From Myxococcus terminator_A (GTDB lineage Bacteria > Myxococcota > Myxococcia > Myxococcales > Myxococcaceae), in assembly GCA_049194865.1 (NCBI GenBank), contig JBLZWL010000038.1:1-64000 (forward strand): a stretch of 64,000 bases of DNA. The letters run 5' to 3'. Positions 18,112-27,246 of the stretch are shown in pieces. The translations under genes and the position numbers were made by a program. Within the stretch, counting starts at the first letter, position 1. Each line of letters starts with the position of its first letter. The notes under the pieces are model-generated. The model was given only the letters and a program-made list of their open reading frames with translations, was not told where the DNA came from and did no database searches.

Positions 18112-18246
18112 CTAAAGTATCGGCTCCCCCCAAGGTTGAAGGGGAGTTTCCATGTCGACATCGCAGGTGAGCCCAGCGAGGCGCAGCTCGCAGGCGAGAA
18201 ACAGGCCGACCGGGCCAGCTCCAGCAATCACGACGTCATAGAGCAT
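18112..18246 (-). pseudogene. N-terminal fragment of an FAD-dependent monooxygenase
   Basis: The 44-codon frame starts MLYDVVIAGAGPVGLFLAC, an unmistakable Rossmann FAD-binding start (GxGxxG) of aromatic-ring/antibiotic hydroxylases of the PgaE/RdmE kind, and keeps family resemblance up to LAGLTCDV. It then turns into unrelated residues and stops, leaving less than a tenth of a normal enzyme of about 500 residues. The rest is not in the window. It lies between the AT-rich island and the mlaD end, so an ancient deletion or insertion has removed the remainder. Confidence 0.75.
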
Positions 18247-18386
18247 CTTGACACCAGCAGCACCTCGTCGAGCGCGCCATCGTGAAGCTCCGTCGCGGTG
18301 AAGCTGATCGGGCTCTCTGACACTTTCCGACGTCGGAGCTCTCAGCCGAGGGGGCGCCCAAAGCCGTGGCGTCAGTCCGCGCCGCG

Positions 18387-19397
18387 CTAGTCCTTCCACA
18401 GCATCTTCCACGGATGCTTGCGCAGGTCCGTCACCAGGGTGCGCAGCTCGTTGTAGAGCGTGGGGTCCTGGAGCACCGCGCCGACGGTGCCCTCGCCGGC
18501 CTCAATCTTCGCCAGCACGCGGTCCGCTCGGGCCGCGATGCTGTCCAATTGCCCCACGGCGGTCGTGAGCTTCTCCAAGGCCTGCTTGACCCGCTTCCCA
18601 TCCTCCGGGCTCAGCTCTCCCGTGACTGCCGCCAGTCCATCCAGCGTCGTCCCCGCGGACTTCGTCAGCCCAGGCAATTCGCTGCGCAGCACCGCCGCCG
18701 AGGCCGCCGCGTCGTCCAACAGCCGAGCCGCCTTGCCTCCGGGCTGGAGTGATTCGCGCGCGAGCTGGGCAAGCTGCCTCAGGTCCTTCGACGCCGCCGC
18801 CAGCTCCGAGGCCAGCACCTTCACGTCGCCCTTGTTCTCCGTGAGCAGCTCATCCAGCGTCCTGGACAGCCGCGAGATGTTGATCACCAGCCCCGTCACC
18901 GCCTCCGGGTCCTTCTCCAGCATCCCCGACATCATCTCCACGAACTTGGAGAGGTGCTCCGCCAGCAAATCCAGACGCGGTGCATCCGTCCCCCGCAAGG
19001 CCTCGCCCTCGGGTCTGCCGCCCGGCCGCGTCCCCGGATTCAATTCCAGATAGGGCTCGCCCAGCAGGCCCACCGAGGCCACCGTCACCCGCGCATCCTC
19101 GCGCAGCGCCCCCAGGGACTCCGGCGTCACCGCCAGCTCCATGCGCACGGGCAAGGGCTGCCCCCGGTCATCCCTGCGCTCCGGCAGCAGTCGAATCGCT
19201 TGCACCCGTCCCACCTGGACGCCGCCCAGCTTCACCGGCGCGCCCTCCACCACGTTGCCCGTGTGCCCGAAGTCCACCGGCAGCACCGTGGACGAGCCCA
19301 ACGACAGCTCACCCATCAACCACAGCAACACCAGCACGCCCACCAACGCCGCCAGCACCAGGGCGCCCACCTTCAATTCCAGCCGTCGCTCATCCAT
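18387..19397 (-). CDS. mlaD: MlaD/MCE-domain substrate-binding protein
   Basis: A 336-residue MCE protein: a short cytoplasmic tail, one N-terminal membrane helix (about 11-30, VGALVLAALVGVLVLLWLMG), then the MCE domain (about 35-120: VDFGHTGNVVEGAPVKLGG, VGLLGEPYLEL), then a long helical region to the C-terminus. It would bind phospholipid in the periplasm for the permease complex. I chose the ATG at 19397, which overlaps the preceding ATPase stop by 8 bp; an ATG 9 bp upstream is also possible. It is the last gene of a five-gene overlapping operon. Direction of transport (toward or from the outer membrane) is not predictable. Confidence 0.88.
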   Translation of the reverse strand: MDERRLELKVGALVLAALVGVLVLLWLMGELSLGSSTVLPVDFGHTGNVVEGAPVKLGGVQVGRVQAIRLLPERRDDRGQPLPVRMELAVTPESLGALREDARVTVASVGLLGEPYLELNPGTRPGGRPEGEALRGTDAPRLDLLAEHLSKFVEMMSGMLEKDPEAVTGLVINISRLSRTLDELLTENKGDVKVLASELAAASKDLRQLAQLARESLQPGGKAARLLDDAAASAAVLRSELPGLTKSAGTTLDGLAAVTGELSPEDGKRVKQALEKLTTAVGQLDSIAARADRVLAKIEAGEGTVGAVLQDPTLYNELRTLVTDLRKHPWKMLWKD

Positions 19398-20148
19398 CCG
19401 TCGCACCCTCCATGAACGGCGCCGTCAGCACCCGCAGCTCTGGCGCGGAGGACTCCAGGAAACCCGCCGGAGGCCCCAGGTACGCACACCGGCCTTGCGC
19501 CACCACCAACACCCGGTCCGCCAGCCCCTTGAGCTGTCGATAGTCATGCGTCACCACCAGACCTCCCAGTCCCCGCGTCCGCAGCGACGCGATGACCTCT
19601 TCCACCTGCGTCGCCGCCCGTCGGTCCAACCCCGTGGTCGGCTCGTCCAGCAGCAGATATCGCGGCTTCAACACCAGCGCCCTCGCGATGGCGGCCCGCT
19701 TCTTCGCTCCAGGCCCCAGCTCGGGAGGCAGCCGGTCCGCCCACTCCAACAGCCCCACCTGCGCCAGCGCCGAGTCCACCGCGTCCTCGGGCGCCTTCGG
19801 GTCCGCCAGCCTCACGTTCTCCCGCAGCGTCCGCCAGTCGAGCAGGGCAGGGCCCTGCACCAGATAGGGCGCTCGACGCCGCAGGCGGACCAGCTCGCGC
19901 TCGGGCTGCGTGTCCACCCGCTCGCCCCACAGCTCCACGCTTCCGGCGTCCGGCTTCAGCAGACCCACCGCCATCCGACACAGCACGCTCTTGCCCGAGC
20001 CGCTCGCCCCCGCGATGAACGTCAGCTCTCGCGTCGACACCTCCGCCGTCACGCCGTCCAGCACGCGCCGCCCACCCCCGAACGCGACGCGCACGTCCGT
20101 GAAGCGGAGCGTGTCCTCGGGACTCGTGTGGGGTTCGTTCGTGCTCAC
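19390..20148 (-). CDS. ABC transporter ATPase of Mla-type operon, degenerate signature motif
   Basis: A 252-residue ATPase with Walker A GASGSGKS, a Q-loop (YLVQGP), Walker B LLLDEPTTGLD and the H-loop VVTHD. The usual signature LSGGxxKR is changed to LGPGAKKR. It starts with GTG overlapping the upstream permease stop by 4 bp (GTGA). It is one of two quite different ATPases in the operon: the distal one here has the altered signature, the proximal one a canonical one. In heteromeric ABC systems a defective signature often marks a degenerate ATP site, so the pair may work as a heterodimer; that is inference. Confidence 0.87.
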   Translation of the reverse strand: MSTNEPHTSPEDTLRFTDVRVAFGGGRRVLDGVTAEVSTRELTFIAGASGSGKSVLCRMAVGLLKPDAGSVELWGERVDTQPERELVRLRRRAPYLVQGPALLDWRTLRENVRLADPKAPEDAVDSALAQVGLLEWADRLPPELGPGAKKRAAIARALVLKPRYLLLDEPTTGLDRRAATQVEEVIASLRTRGLGGLVVTHDYRQLKGLADRVLVVAQGRCAYLGPPAGFLESSAPELRVLTAPFMEGATDG

Positions 20149-20891
20149 AGGCGCAGCAGTTGGAATGCGAGGGAGACGCCAAAATCAATCAACAGACACC
20201 CCAGGCTCGCGGCCACCACACCCTCGGTGGTGGCCTGTCCCACGGCCTCCGCGCCACCTCGGGCCCGCAGGCCCGCCACCGCCGCCGCCAGGGGGATGTA
20301 CAGCCCGCACGCCACGGCCTTCATGCCCGCCGCCAGCAAATCCCAGCCATCCACATACCGAGGATCCATGAAGGCCCGGCCGTCCACGCCGAACACCAGG
20401 CTGGCCACCAGCGCCGCCGACAGCGTCGCGGCCACCGTCCCCATCGTGCTCAACAGCGGCACGCCCAACAGCCCCGCCACCATGCGCGGTGCCACCAGGT
20501 CCGCGTACGGGTCCCCCGCGGACATCTCCAGCGCCTCCACCTGCTCGTTGACGCTCATGGTGGACAGCTCCGCCGCGTGGCCCGCGCCCGCGCGCGAGGC
20601 CGTCAGCAGCGCGGAGACCACGGGCCCCAGCTCGCGAATCAGCAGCTCGAAGTACGCGGGGCCGAGCACCGCCACGTTGCCGACGAAGCGCCGCGCTTGA
20701 CTGTTGGCGATGGTCACCAGCACCGCGCCGAAGAAGGCCATGCCCGACACCACCAGCCACACGCTGCGCCCGCCCAGCTCGTGGAGCTGCACCGCGCACT
20801 CGCGCCACGACACGCCCTCGCGGGCCCAGGCCCGCACCGTGCGCGCGAAGAGCACCACCGGGGCTCCGAAGAACAACAGCACCCGGTTCAT
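20145..20891 (-). CDS. MlaE-family permease (second copy)
   Basis: A 248-residue integral membrane protein with five or six hydrophobic segments and the MlaE landmarks: RELGPVVSALLTASRAGAGHAAEL (here broken only for brevity into RELGPVV and ASRAGAG), the EQVEALEMS amphipathic turn and PRMVAGLLGVPLL. The ATG at 20891 overlaps the stop of the first permease by 4 bp (ATGA). It is clearly divergent from that first permease, so they are not a recent tandem duplication. Together with the MCE protein and two ATPases it would form a phospholipid-type transporter in the inner membrane. Confidence 0.88.
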   Translation of the reverse strand: MNRVLLFFGAPVVLFARTVRAWAREGVSWRECAVQLHELGGRSVWLVVSGMAFFGAVLVTIANSQARRFVGNVAVLGPAYFELLIRELGPVVSALLTASRAGAGHAAELSTMSVNEQVEALEMSAGDPYADLVAPRMVAGLLGVPLLSTMGTVAATLSAALVASLVFGVDGRAFMDPRYVDGWDLLAAGMKAVACGLYIPLAAAVAGLRARGGAEAVGQATTEGVVAASLGCLLIDFGVSLAFQLLRL

Positions 20892-21694
20892 GCCATCCAC
20901 CCCGCCAGCACGAGCGTGAGCACGAAGTCGATGACGAAGATGGCGGCGCACCCTTGCACCACCGCGCTCGCCGCCGCGCGTCCCACCGCCTGGGCGCCGC
21001 CGCGCGCGGACAGCCCCACCGACGTGGACACCAGCGAGATGGCCAGACCGAAGGCGCCCGTCTTCACCACACCGCCCAGGATGTCGAGGGGGCTCAGCAT
21101 CTGCGCGAACGTGCCGAAGAAGACTCGCATGGGCAGGCCGAGCGTGAAGAGGGCCGCCACGGACTCGAAGAGGATGGCGACCAGGAACGTGAACGTGCTC
21201 ATCGCGAGCATGCTCAGCTCCATCGCCACCACGCGCGGCGCGACGAGGATGGCGAACGGGTCCAGGCCGATTCCCCGCAGGCCTTCTATCTGCCCGCCCA
21301 CCTGCATGGTGGCCAGCTCCGCCGCGTTCCTCGCGCCAATCCGCGCGGACATGATGAGGCCCAGCAGCAGCGGACCGAACTCCCACAGCACCCCGTAGCC
21401 CGCGGCCCAGCCGAGGAACGCTCGCGCGCCGAAGCGCTGGATGTAGAGCCCTGACTGCAACACGACGATGACTCCCGCCAGCGCCGCCGTGGCCAGGGCC
21501 AGGGGCAGGGAGTCGTAGCCGAACTGCACCAGCGCCCGTGCCAGCTCGCGTCGCTCCAGCCGGGGGAGTCCGAGCACCGTGCGCGCCGCCACCAGCGCGA
21601 GCGCCCCGGTGCCTCGCACCGCCTCCAGTCCGAGGCTCCCCGCGCCGCGCACCGTCTTCAGCCCGGGGCTCTCGACGCGCGGCGGTGGACTCAC
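20888..21694 (-). CDS. mlaE: MlaE-family permease (first copy)
   Basis: A 268-residue permease with five or six hydrophobic segments and MlaE motifs: GPLLLGLIMSARIGARNAAE around the middle, the GGQIEGLRGIGLDP cytoplasmic turn, and APRVVAMELSMLAM. It has a 60-residue polar N-terminal extension before the first membrane segment that the second permease lacks. The start is GTG at 21694, overlapping the upstream ATPase stop by 4 bp; the next gene overlaps by 4 bp as well, so translation is coupled throughout the operon. Confidence 0.88.
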   Translation of the reverse strand: MSPPPRVESPGLKTVRGAGSLGLEAVRGTGALALVAARTVLGLPRLERRELARALVQFGYDSLPLALATAALAGVIVVLQSGLYIQRFGARAFLGWAAGYGVLWEFGPLLLGLIMSARIGARNAAELATMQVGGQIEGLRGIGLDPFAILVAPRVVAMELSMLAMSTFTFLVAILFESVAALFTLGLPMRVFFGTFAQMLSPLDILGGVVKTGAFGLAISLVSTSVGLSARGGAQAVGRAAASAVVQGCAAIFVIDFVLTLVLAGWMA

Positions 21695-22389
21695 GGGAGG
21701 ACCTCGTCCTGTTCGCGCTCCAACTCCGGCGCGGGAGGCCCGTCGTACACCAACCGGCCACCGCGCAGATAGAGCCAGCGGCGCAGGGGCAGGTCCAGCG
21801 GTGCCTCGGGCGCGGCGACAATCAAGGTGCCGCCCTGGGAGACCTCTAGCAGCACGCGCGCCACCTGCCGGGCCGTGCCCGGATCCAGCCCCGCGAAGGG
21901 GTCGTCCGCGAGCAGCACCGACGGCCGCGCCGCCAGCGCTCGCGCGATGCCCGCGCGCTTCTTCATGCCTCCGGACAGTCGCTCTGGCAGCGTGTCCGAG
22001 GCATCGCGCAGGCCCACCGCGCCCAGCACCTCGTCCGCGCGCGCCTCGGCCTCCTGCTGTGGCACCCGCCGCCGGACGAGCGGCAGCAGCACGTTCTGCC
22101 GCACCGTCATCGAGTCGAACAGCGCATCCGTCTGGAACACCATGCCGAACGAAGCCTGCCGCTCACGCCGCGCCGAGGCTGACAGGCGCGCCACGTCCTG
22201 GCCGTCCCACAGCACCTGTCCGTTGAACGGGGAGACGAGGCCCGCCAGCGACTTCAGCAGCGTCGTCTTCCCCGCGCCGGAGCGCCCCAGGAGCAGCGCC
22301 TGGGTCCCGGGTGGCAGCGCGCAGCGCACGTCCGCGAGGACCGTGCGCACGCCGTGCTTCACCGTCAGGGCTTCCGCGCGCAGGTCCAT
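21691..22389 (-). CDS. mlaF: ABC transporter ATPase, MlaF type
   Basis: A 232-residue ATPase with canonical motifs: Walker A GRSGAGKTT, Q-loop MVFQTDALFDSMTV (the MlaF/TrmX type), signature LSGGMKKRAG, and Walker B LLADDPFAGLDP where the usual catalytic Glu after Asp is itself Asp (DD). The H-loop histidine is not obvious (IVAAPEAPLD in place of the usual THD). The ATG at 22389 follows AGAGGAGAGG, the best ribosome site of the operon, and the gene opens the five-gene cluster. The missing H-loop here and the altered signature of the other ATPase suggest the two subunits complement each other. Confidence 0.87.
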   Translation of the reverse strand: MDLRAEALTVKHGVRTVLADVRCALPPGTQALLLGRSGAGKTTLLKSLAGLVSPFNGQVLWDGQDVARLSASARRERQASFGMVFQTDALFDSMTVRQNVLLPLVRRRVPQQEAEARADEVLGAVGLRDASDTLPERLSGGMKKRAGIARALAARPSVLLADDPFAGLDPGTARQVARVLLEVSQGGTLIVAAPEAPLDLPLRRWLYLRGGRLVYDGPPAPELEREQDEVLP

Positions 22390-22414
22390 GGGCCTCTCCT
22401 CTAGGCCCTCCGTC

Positions 22415-24370
22415 TCACGGCGTCCAGCGCAGCAGCGTCCCGCCGTGGCCCGTGGCCCAGACGGCCATGGGGCCCGAGCCGCCCAGGGCATTCAGCGTCG
22501 CCTGAGACTGACTGACAGTGCTCCAGGTCGTTCCGTTGAAGAAGTGCACGTCGTTCACCTCGGACGACACCGCGTAGATCGCCGTGCGACCGAAGGCCCG
22601 GAGCGACCGGAGATTAGGCGTAGGCTTGTTCGACACCGTCAGCGCGGGCAGTCGGGTCCACCTTTCCCGCGAGCGCTGTAGCAGTAGCGCGCCGTCACCC
22701 GCCACATAGGCCAGCTGGGGCGTGAGGACCTGGACGGCGTTCAGGAACCCCCTGGTGTCCGAGACCCCTAGGTCTTCCTTCGTCCACGTCTCCCCATCCG
22801 TCGAACCTCGAAACACCACGGGACGCGTAACGCCATTCACCGTCTCCGCGCCCACCGCGAGCAGCGTTGTCGCGTCCAGTCCGTGGATGGCCTTCAGGTT
22901 GGCGGACACCTGGACGATGACCTCGGGCTGCACCTGTACCGGGCCCCCGTGGTCATAGAGCCAGCGCAGGATGTGGCCCTGGCTGGTGACGGCGTACAGG
23001 GTGACGACGTTGTCCGTCTCGTTCTGGAATCCGACCAGACCGTTGATGGCCCCGCCATGGCCACTGTTGAAGCTCTCGCAACTGGCGAGCGGCTGCGGAG
23101 CAGGCACCGTTCCGAGTCGCCCTGCCCTGGATCCGAGGAACACGCGGCCGTTGTTCGCGGCCCATGCCGACTTCCAGTCACCGGGGCATCCCGTCACGCT
23201 CGATAAGATGGCGTCCGCCACGTGGACGAGCCGATTGTCTTCGCCCGCAATCCATCCATGTTTCTCTGCGTACACCGCCACCGCGTCGAACCGCGCGTTC
23301 ACCAGTCCCGGCTGCCGGATCCACGCCTTCGAGGCACATCCCGGCACCCCTTCGTCCGTCTGGCCATTGCAGTCGTTGTCCATCCGATCACACTCCTCGA
23401 CGCGCTCCCGATACACCACGGAGGTTCCCTCGTCGCAGTCGGTGTTCTCGGTGGTCGCGCCCTCCACGGGCGTAATACAGCTGCGGCCCACGGAGTGACC
23501 GGCCGCGCCATCTCCGTCGTCGTCGACGAAGTACTCCGTGGGTTGAGCGGTGCTGACGCAGGCGGAGGCGGAGGTGTTCGCGCACGCAAATGTCCCCGTG
23601 CAGTTCTCCAACGTCGTGCACCTCTCGCCCACGGAGAACGCACCGTTGTCCGCCGCGCCGTCACAGTTGTCGTCCTGGCCATCGCAGCGGAACTCCGACC
23701 GACCGGGACGCACGTCGCCGTCCTTGTCGTTGCAGTCGTCGTTGTTCGCCGCATGGCCCTCCGTCGCGACACAGCCGGTGACCCGCGCGCCGAGCACCGC
23801 GCCATGGCCATCTCCGTCCTCGTCCGCCCAGAACGGTCTGTCTCCCGGCGCGTCGGTCTCGCCCTTGGCGCAGTTGTTGTCGAAGCCGTCACACAGCTCC
23901 ACGGCGCCAGGGTGGATGTCCGCGTCTTCGTCGTTGCAGTCCGTGCCGGGGTAGGGCTGCTTCGCGGCGAAGTAACCGTCGTCGTCCGCGTCGTCGGCGC
24001 TCAGATCCAGCTCGAGGTCGGTGACACCCTCGGTGGGGAACAGGGCGTCCGCGGACTCGCGCGCGATGATGGGACCGTCACACGAGCCCTCGTGCGCCAC
24101 GGCGGTCACCTCAAGGTCGGGGCTCCAGCCCGCTTTCCGCAGGATGATGGCGGTGCGCTTGTCGCGCCGGAGCTCCGCGTTCACCCGCACCTCGCCCGAA
24201 GTGGTGTGCGACGCGTCATGCACGTCCACCACCGTGAGCGTCAGGCACGTTGGCCGGAAGGTGGCATACGTGATGTAGACCCGAAGAACGCCTTCAGGGG
24301 CGGGGGTCTCCGTCTTGCAACCGAACAGCGGAAGTGTCACCAGCAGCACACCCACTTGGAATAAACGCAT
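22415..24370 (-). CDS. MopE-repeat lipoprotein with putative metal-binding motifs
   Basis: A 651-residue lipoprotein starting MRLFQVG with lipobox LFGC; the in-frame extension upstream of 24370 is not needed. Residues about 25-125 form a beta-rich domain. Residues about 130-330 contain repeats of the MopE type: DxDxDG(Y/H) followed by TDCND, HPGAVELCDG and DNNC, acidic and Cys-paired, suggestive of Ca2+ or Cu binding. The remaining 320 residues have regular beta strands with GWIAGEDN, VFLGSRAG and VWATGHGG motifs resembling photosystem-II-stability/propeller repeats. Such surface proteins are numerous in myxobacteria; function is unknown. It ends 25 bp from mlaF but is probably a separate unit. 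Confidence 0.8.
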   Translation of the reverse strand: MRLFQVGVLLVTLPLFGCKTETPAPEGVLRVYITYATFRPTCLTLTVVDVHDASHTTSGEVRVNAELRRDKRTAIILRKAGWSPDLEVTAVAHEGSCDGPIIARESADALFPTEGVTDLELDLSADDADDDGYFAAKQPYPGTDCNDEDADIHPGAVELCDGFDNNCAKGETDAPGDRPFWADEDGDGHGAVLGARVTGCVATEGHAANNDDCNDKDGDVRPGRSEFRCDGQDDNCDGAADNGAFSVGERCTTLENCTGTFACANTSASACVSTAQPTEYFVDDDGDGAAGHSVGRSCITPVEGATTENTDCDEGTSVVYRERVEECDRMDNDCNGQTDEGVPGCASKAWIRQPGLVNARFDAVAVYAEKHGWIAGEDNRLVHVADAILSSVTGCPGDWKSAWAANNGRVFLGSRAGRLGTVPAPQPLASCESFNSGHGGAINGLVGFQNETDNVVTLYAVTSQGHILRWLYDHGGPVQVQPEVIVQVSANLKAIHGLDATTLLAVGAETVNGVTRPVVFRGSTDGETWTKEDLGVSDTRGFLNAVQVLTPQLAYVAGDGALLLQRSRERWTRLPALTVSNKPTPNLRSLRAFGRTAIYAVSSEVNDVHFFNGTTWSTVSQSQATLNALGGSGPMAVWATGHGGTLLRWTP

Positions 24371-24571
24371 GGCTCGTGCATTCCCCGGCGCGCCGAGGCG
24401 CCCGCTGTCGTGACGTAGCGCCTTAAAACTCAAGCACCTCTGGAACTCCCCCCATAGACCGCGGCGCTGGCCATCGTTCAGAAGCCCCCATCTCGGGGTG
24501 CATCCTTTCGCTCATCGGGCCCCAGCGCGCGCCACCTCGTCTTTCCTGGCCCGAGCCCCGCCTCCTCGCTC

Positions 24572-26029
24572 ATGTCCCCTGTTCGAATCGCCCTCGTCGC
24601 GCCCCTGTGTGCCTGGATGGTCTTGTCCCCGCCCGAGTCCCGGGCGGCCCAGAGCGACGCACCCGTGGCTCCCGCTCCCTCGCGTGACGCTGCGGATTCC
24701 GCACCCGGGGCTGCCGATTCCGCACGGCCCGCTGCGGAATCCGCACCGCCTCCGCCGAGTGAGGCCACCGCCTCGGGGCCACCGGGTGACACCGCGCCCC
24801 TGACGCTGGAGCGAGCGGTGTCGATGGCGGCCGAGCGCAACGAGTCCGCGCTCGCGGCCCAGCAGCGCGCCAAGGCCGCCGAGGCCCGCGTGTCGCGCGC
24901 CCGCGCGTTCTTCTTTCCGGAGCTGACGGCGACGGGCACGTACACGCGCCGCTCCAACCAGTCGACGCGCGAGGTGGGCGGGCAGCAGGTTGTCCTCCAG
25001 CGCTACAACGCCTTCGGCGCCAACATCGTCGCGCGCATGATGCTCTTCGACGCGCGCGGCTTTCCGCTCTACCGCGCGGCGCGCCTGGAGGGCGAGGCCG
25101 TGGGCCTGGAGGCCGTGGAGGCCCGGCGCCAGATTTCGTTCGAGGCCGCCAACGCCTTCCTCATCACCCTCCAGGAGCAGCAGGTCTTCACGGCCGCGGA
25201 GCAACGCATCGCCTTCGCGCGGCAGTCGCACGCGGATGCGTCGGCGCGGGCCAAGGCTGGGCTGGCGAGCACCAACGACGTGACGCGCGCGGAGGTGGAG
25301 GTGGCCACCGCGGAGGTGGAGCTCATCGGCGCTCGCAACGCCGCGCAGACGAGCCGCCTGGAGCTTGGCTATCTGCTGGTGGAGACGGTGGAGGGGGCGC
25401 TCGTCATGCCGCAGGCGCTGCTCGACGACGCGGCCCGGCCGCTGCAAACGCACGACGGCATCATCCCCGGCGCGGTGGAGCGACGCCCGGACATCCTCGC
25501 CTCGCGGCTGCGGGTGGAGTCGCTGGAGGCCAGCGCGCTGGAGCCCCTGGCGCGTCTGCTGCCCGCGCTCGGCGTGGGAGCGACGTACCGGCTCACGAAC
25601 GAGGCGGGCCTGGCGGGCCGCACGGGAGATGGCTTCCTGTCGGCCGATCTCACCTGGAACCTGTTCGACGGCGGCGAGCGCTACGCGGAGCGCCACGAGC
25701 GCGTGGCCCTGGCTCGCGCGGCGGAGCTGGAGCAGCAGGCGGGCACGCGGCGCGTGGACGTGGACATCCAGCGGGCGCGGGTGGCCTTGGAGAACGCGCG
25801 GGCGGCGCTCACCCAGAGCGAGCTGGCGACCCGCGCGGCACGGCAGAACGCGGAGGAGCAGGGCATTCTCTACCGCCAGGGATTGTCCACGGCGCTGACA
25901 TTGGCGGATGCCTCCCTCCGGTTGTTCGAGGCGGAGGTGGCCCTGGCGCGCAGCCGGTATGCGCTGGGCGTGGCCCTGTTGGGCCTGAGGGCGGCAGTCG
26001 GACTCGATCCCCTGGGGAAGGAACCGTGA
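24572..26029 (+). CDS. TolC-family outer-membrane efflux protein
   Basis: The outer-membrane channel of the tripartite RND pump encoded by this operon. After a signal peptide (MSPVRIALVA to SRAAQ) comes a 60-residue Ala/Pro/Ser-rich linker that includes a DNA triplication of the GATTCCGCA type, then two OEP domains (about 80-260 and 280-480) with the long amphipathic helices of TolC and a moderately conserved duplicated pattern (LTLERAVSMA; TWNLFDGGERYAER). At 485 residues it is a normal length. The adaptor gene overlaps its stop by 4 bp (GTGA). Confidence 0.9.
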   Translation: MSPVRIALVAPLCAWMVLSPPESRAAQSDAPVAPAPSRDAADSAPGAADSARPAAESAPPPPSEATASGPPGDTAPLTLERAVSMAAERNESALAAQQRAKAAEARVSRARAFFFPELTATGTYTRRSNQSTREVGGQQVVLQRYNAFGANIVARMMLFDARGFPLYRAARLEGEAVGLEAVEARRQISFEAANAFLITLQEQQVFTAAEQRIAFARQSHADASARAKAGLASTNDVTRAEVEVATAEVELIGARNAAQTSRLELGYLLVETVEGALVMPQALLDDAARPLQTHDGIIPGAVERRPDILASRLRVESLEASALEPLARLLPALGVGATYRLTNEAGLAGRTGDGFLSADLTWNLFDGGERYAERHERVALARAAELEQQAGTRRVDVDIQRARVALENARAALTQSELATRAARQNAEEQGILYRQGLSTALTLADASLRLFEAEVALARSRYALGVALLGLRAAVGLDPLGKEP

Positions 26030-27246
26030 AGGCGATGCGACGCGCAGGAACGCTGACGCTGGCCGTGGCCATGCTGGCCATGGGGGCATGCAAGAAGGAC
26101 GGGGAGGCGGCGAAGGGCGGGGACGCTCCGGCGACCGGCAAGGCGGGCGGTCGTCCCGGCGGCGGTGGCGCGGGGGGCCGAGGTCCCATCCAGTTCCCCG
26201 TCGAGGTCGCCGCCGTGGAGACGCGCGACGTCGAATACGTCGTGAACGCGGTGGGCTCCGTGGAGGCCTTCGAGCGGGTGCAGATCACCGCGCGAGTGCC
26301 CGGCGCCGTGGAGCGCGTGCTCTTCATGGAAGGGCAGACGGTGAAGAAGGGCGACGTGCTCGCGGAGATTGAGCCGGCGCGCTACGCCATCGCCGTGCGC
26401 GCGGCCGAGGCCTCGTTCGCCAAGGCGCGCGCGTCCCTGACGGAGGCCCAGGCCGGCGCGGACCGTCGCACCGCCGTCAATGAGGCGAGCCCCGGGCTGC
26501 TGCCCGCCGAACAGCTCGACACCTTCCAGGCCCGAGCGCGCACGGCGGAGGCGGACGTCGCCTCGGCGCGCGCGGCGTTGGACCAGGCCCAGCTCAACCA
26601 GCGCGACGCGTACGTGCGCGCGCCCATGGACGGCGTGCTCCAGACTCGCACGGTGCAGACGGGGCAGTACGTGCAGCCGGGAATCGTGCTGGCGACGCTC
26701 CTGCGCAAGGACCCGCTGCTCTTGCGCTTCACCGTGCCGGAGGCGGACGTGGCGCGGCTCAAGCCGGGCCTGGCCGCGCGGTTCTCGGTGCGCTCGGAGG
26801 GGGGCTCGTACACGGCGAAGATCACCCACGTGGCGGAGGCCGCCGACGAGGCCAGCCGCATGGTGCCCGTGACGGCGGAGATCTCCGGCGAGGACGCTCA
26901 CAAGCTGCGACCCGGCGCCTTCGCCTCCGTGGCGGTGCCGGTGGAGACGCGCGGCGGCAGCCCGGTGGTGCCGCAGACGGCGGTGCGCGCCAGCGAGCGT
27001 GGCTTCATGGCCTTCGTGGTGGAGGGTGACAAGGCGCGCGAGCGCATCCTGGAGCTGGGCATGCGCACGGCGGACGGACGGGTGGAGGTCCGCGAGGGCC
27101 TCAAGGCGGGAGAGCTGCTGGTGGTGCGCGGCGGGGAAGCGCTGCGCGAGGGCGCGGTGGTGCGCGTGGCCCAGGAGAAGAAGCCCGCGCTGACGGCCGA
27201 GCCCCGCGTCGAAGACGGCGGTGGCGGTGAGGGAGCGGGGCGATGA
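26026..27246 (+). CDS. RND efflux periplasmic adaptor (HlyD/MexA family) lipoprotein
   Basis: Membrane-fusion protein of the pump, 406 residues. The leader ends in lipobox MGAC (Cys 22 from the GTG start), so it is anchored by lipid like MexA. Then follow a Gly-rich spacer, a biotinyl-lipoyl half (NAVGSVEAFERVQITARVPG, KGDVLAEIEP), a short coiled-coil hairpin (about 125-190), the second lipoyl half (YVRAPMDGVLQTRTVQ), a beta-barrel and a membrane-proximal domain (VVPQTAVRASERGF). The GTG at 26026 overlaps the TolC stop; ATG at 26035 is an alternative. The permease ATG overlaps its stop (ATGA). Confidence 0.92.
   Translation: MKAMRRAGTLTLAVAMLAMGACKKDGEAAKGGDAPATGKAGGRPGGGGAGGRGPIQFPVEVAAVETRDVEYVVNAVGSVEAFERVQITARVPGAVERVLFMEGQTVKKGDVLAEIEPARYAIAVRAAEASFAKARASLTEAQAGADRRTAVNEASPGLLPAEQLDTFQARARTAEADVASARAALDQAQLNQRDAYVRAPMDGVLQTRTVQTGQYVQPGIVLATLLRKDPLLLRFTVPEADVARLKPGLAARFSVRSEGGSYTAKITHVAEAADEASRMVPVTAEISGEDAHKLRPGAFASVAVPVETRGGSPVVPQTAVRASERGFMAFVVEGDKARERILELGMRTADGRVEVREGLKAGELLVVRGGEALREGAVVRVAQEKKPALTAEPRVEDGGGGEGAGR

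Noticed and set aside
20145..21821. Apparent 558-residue fusion of a permease with an Arg-rich domain
   Set aside because: The first 310 residues are the neighbouring permease read in another frame; the true start is the ATG at 20891 with 4-bp overlap.
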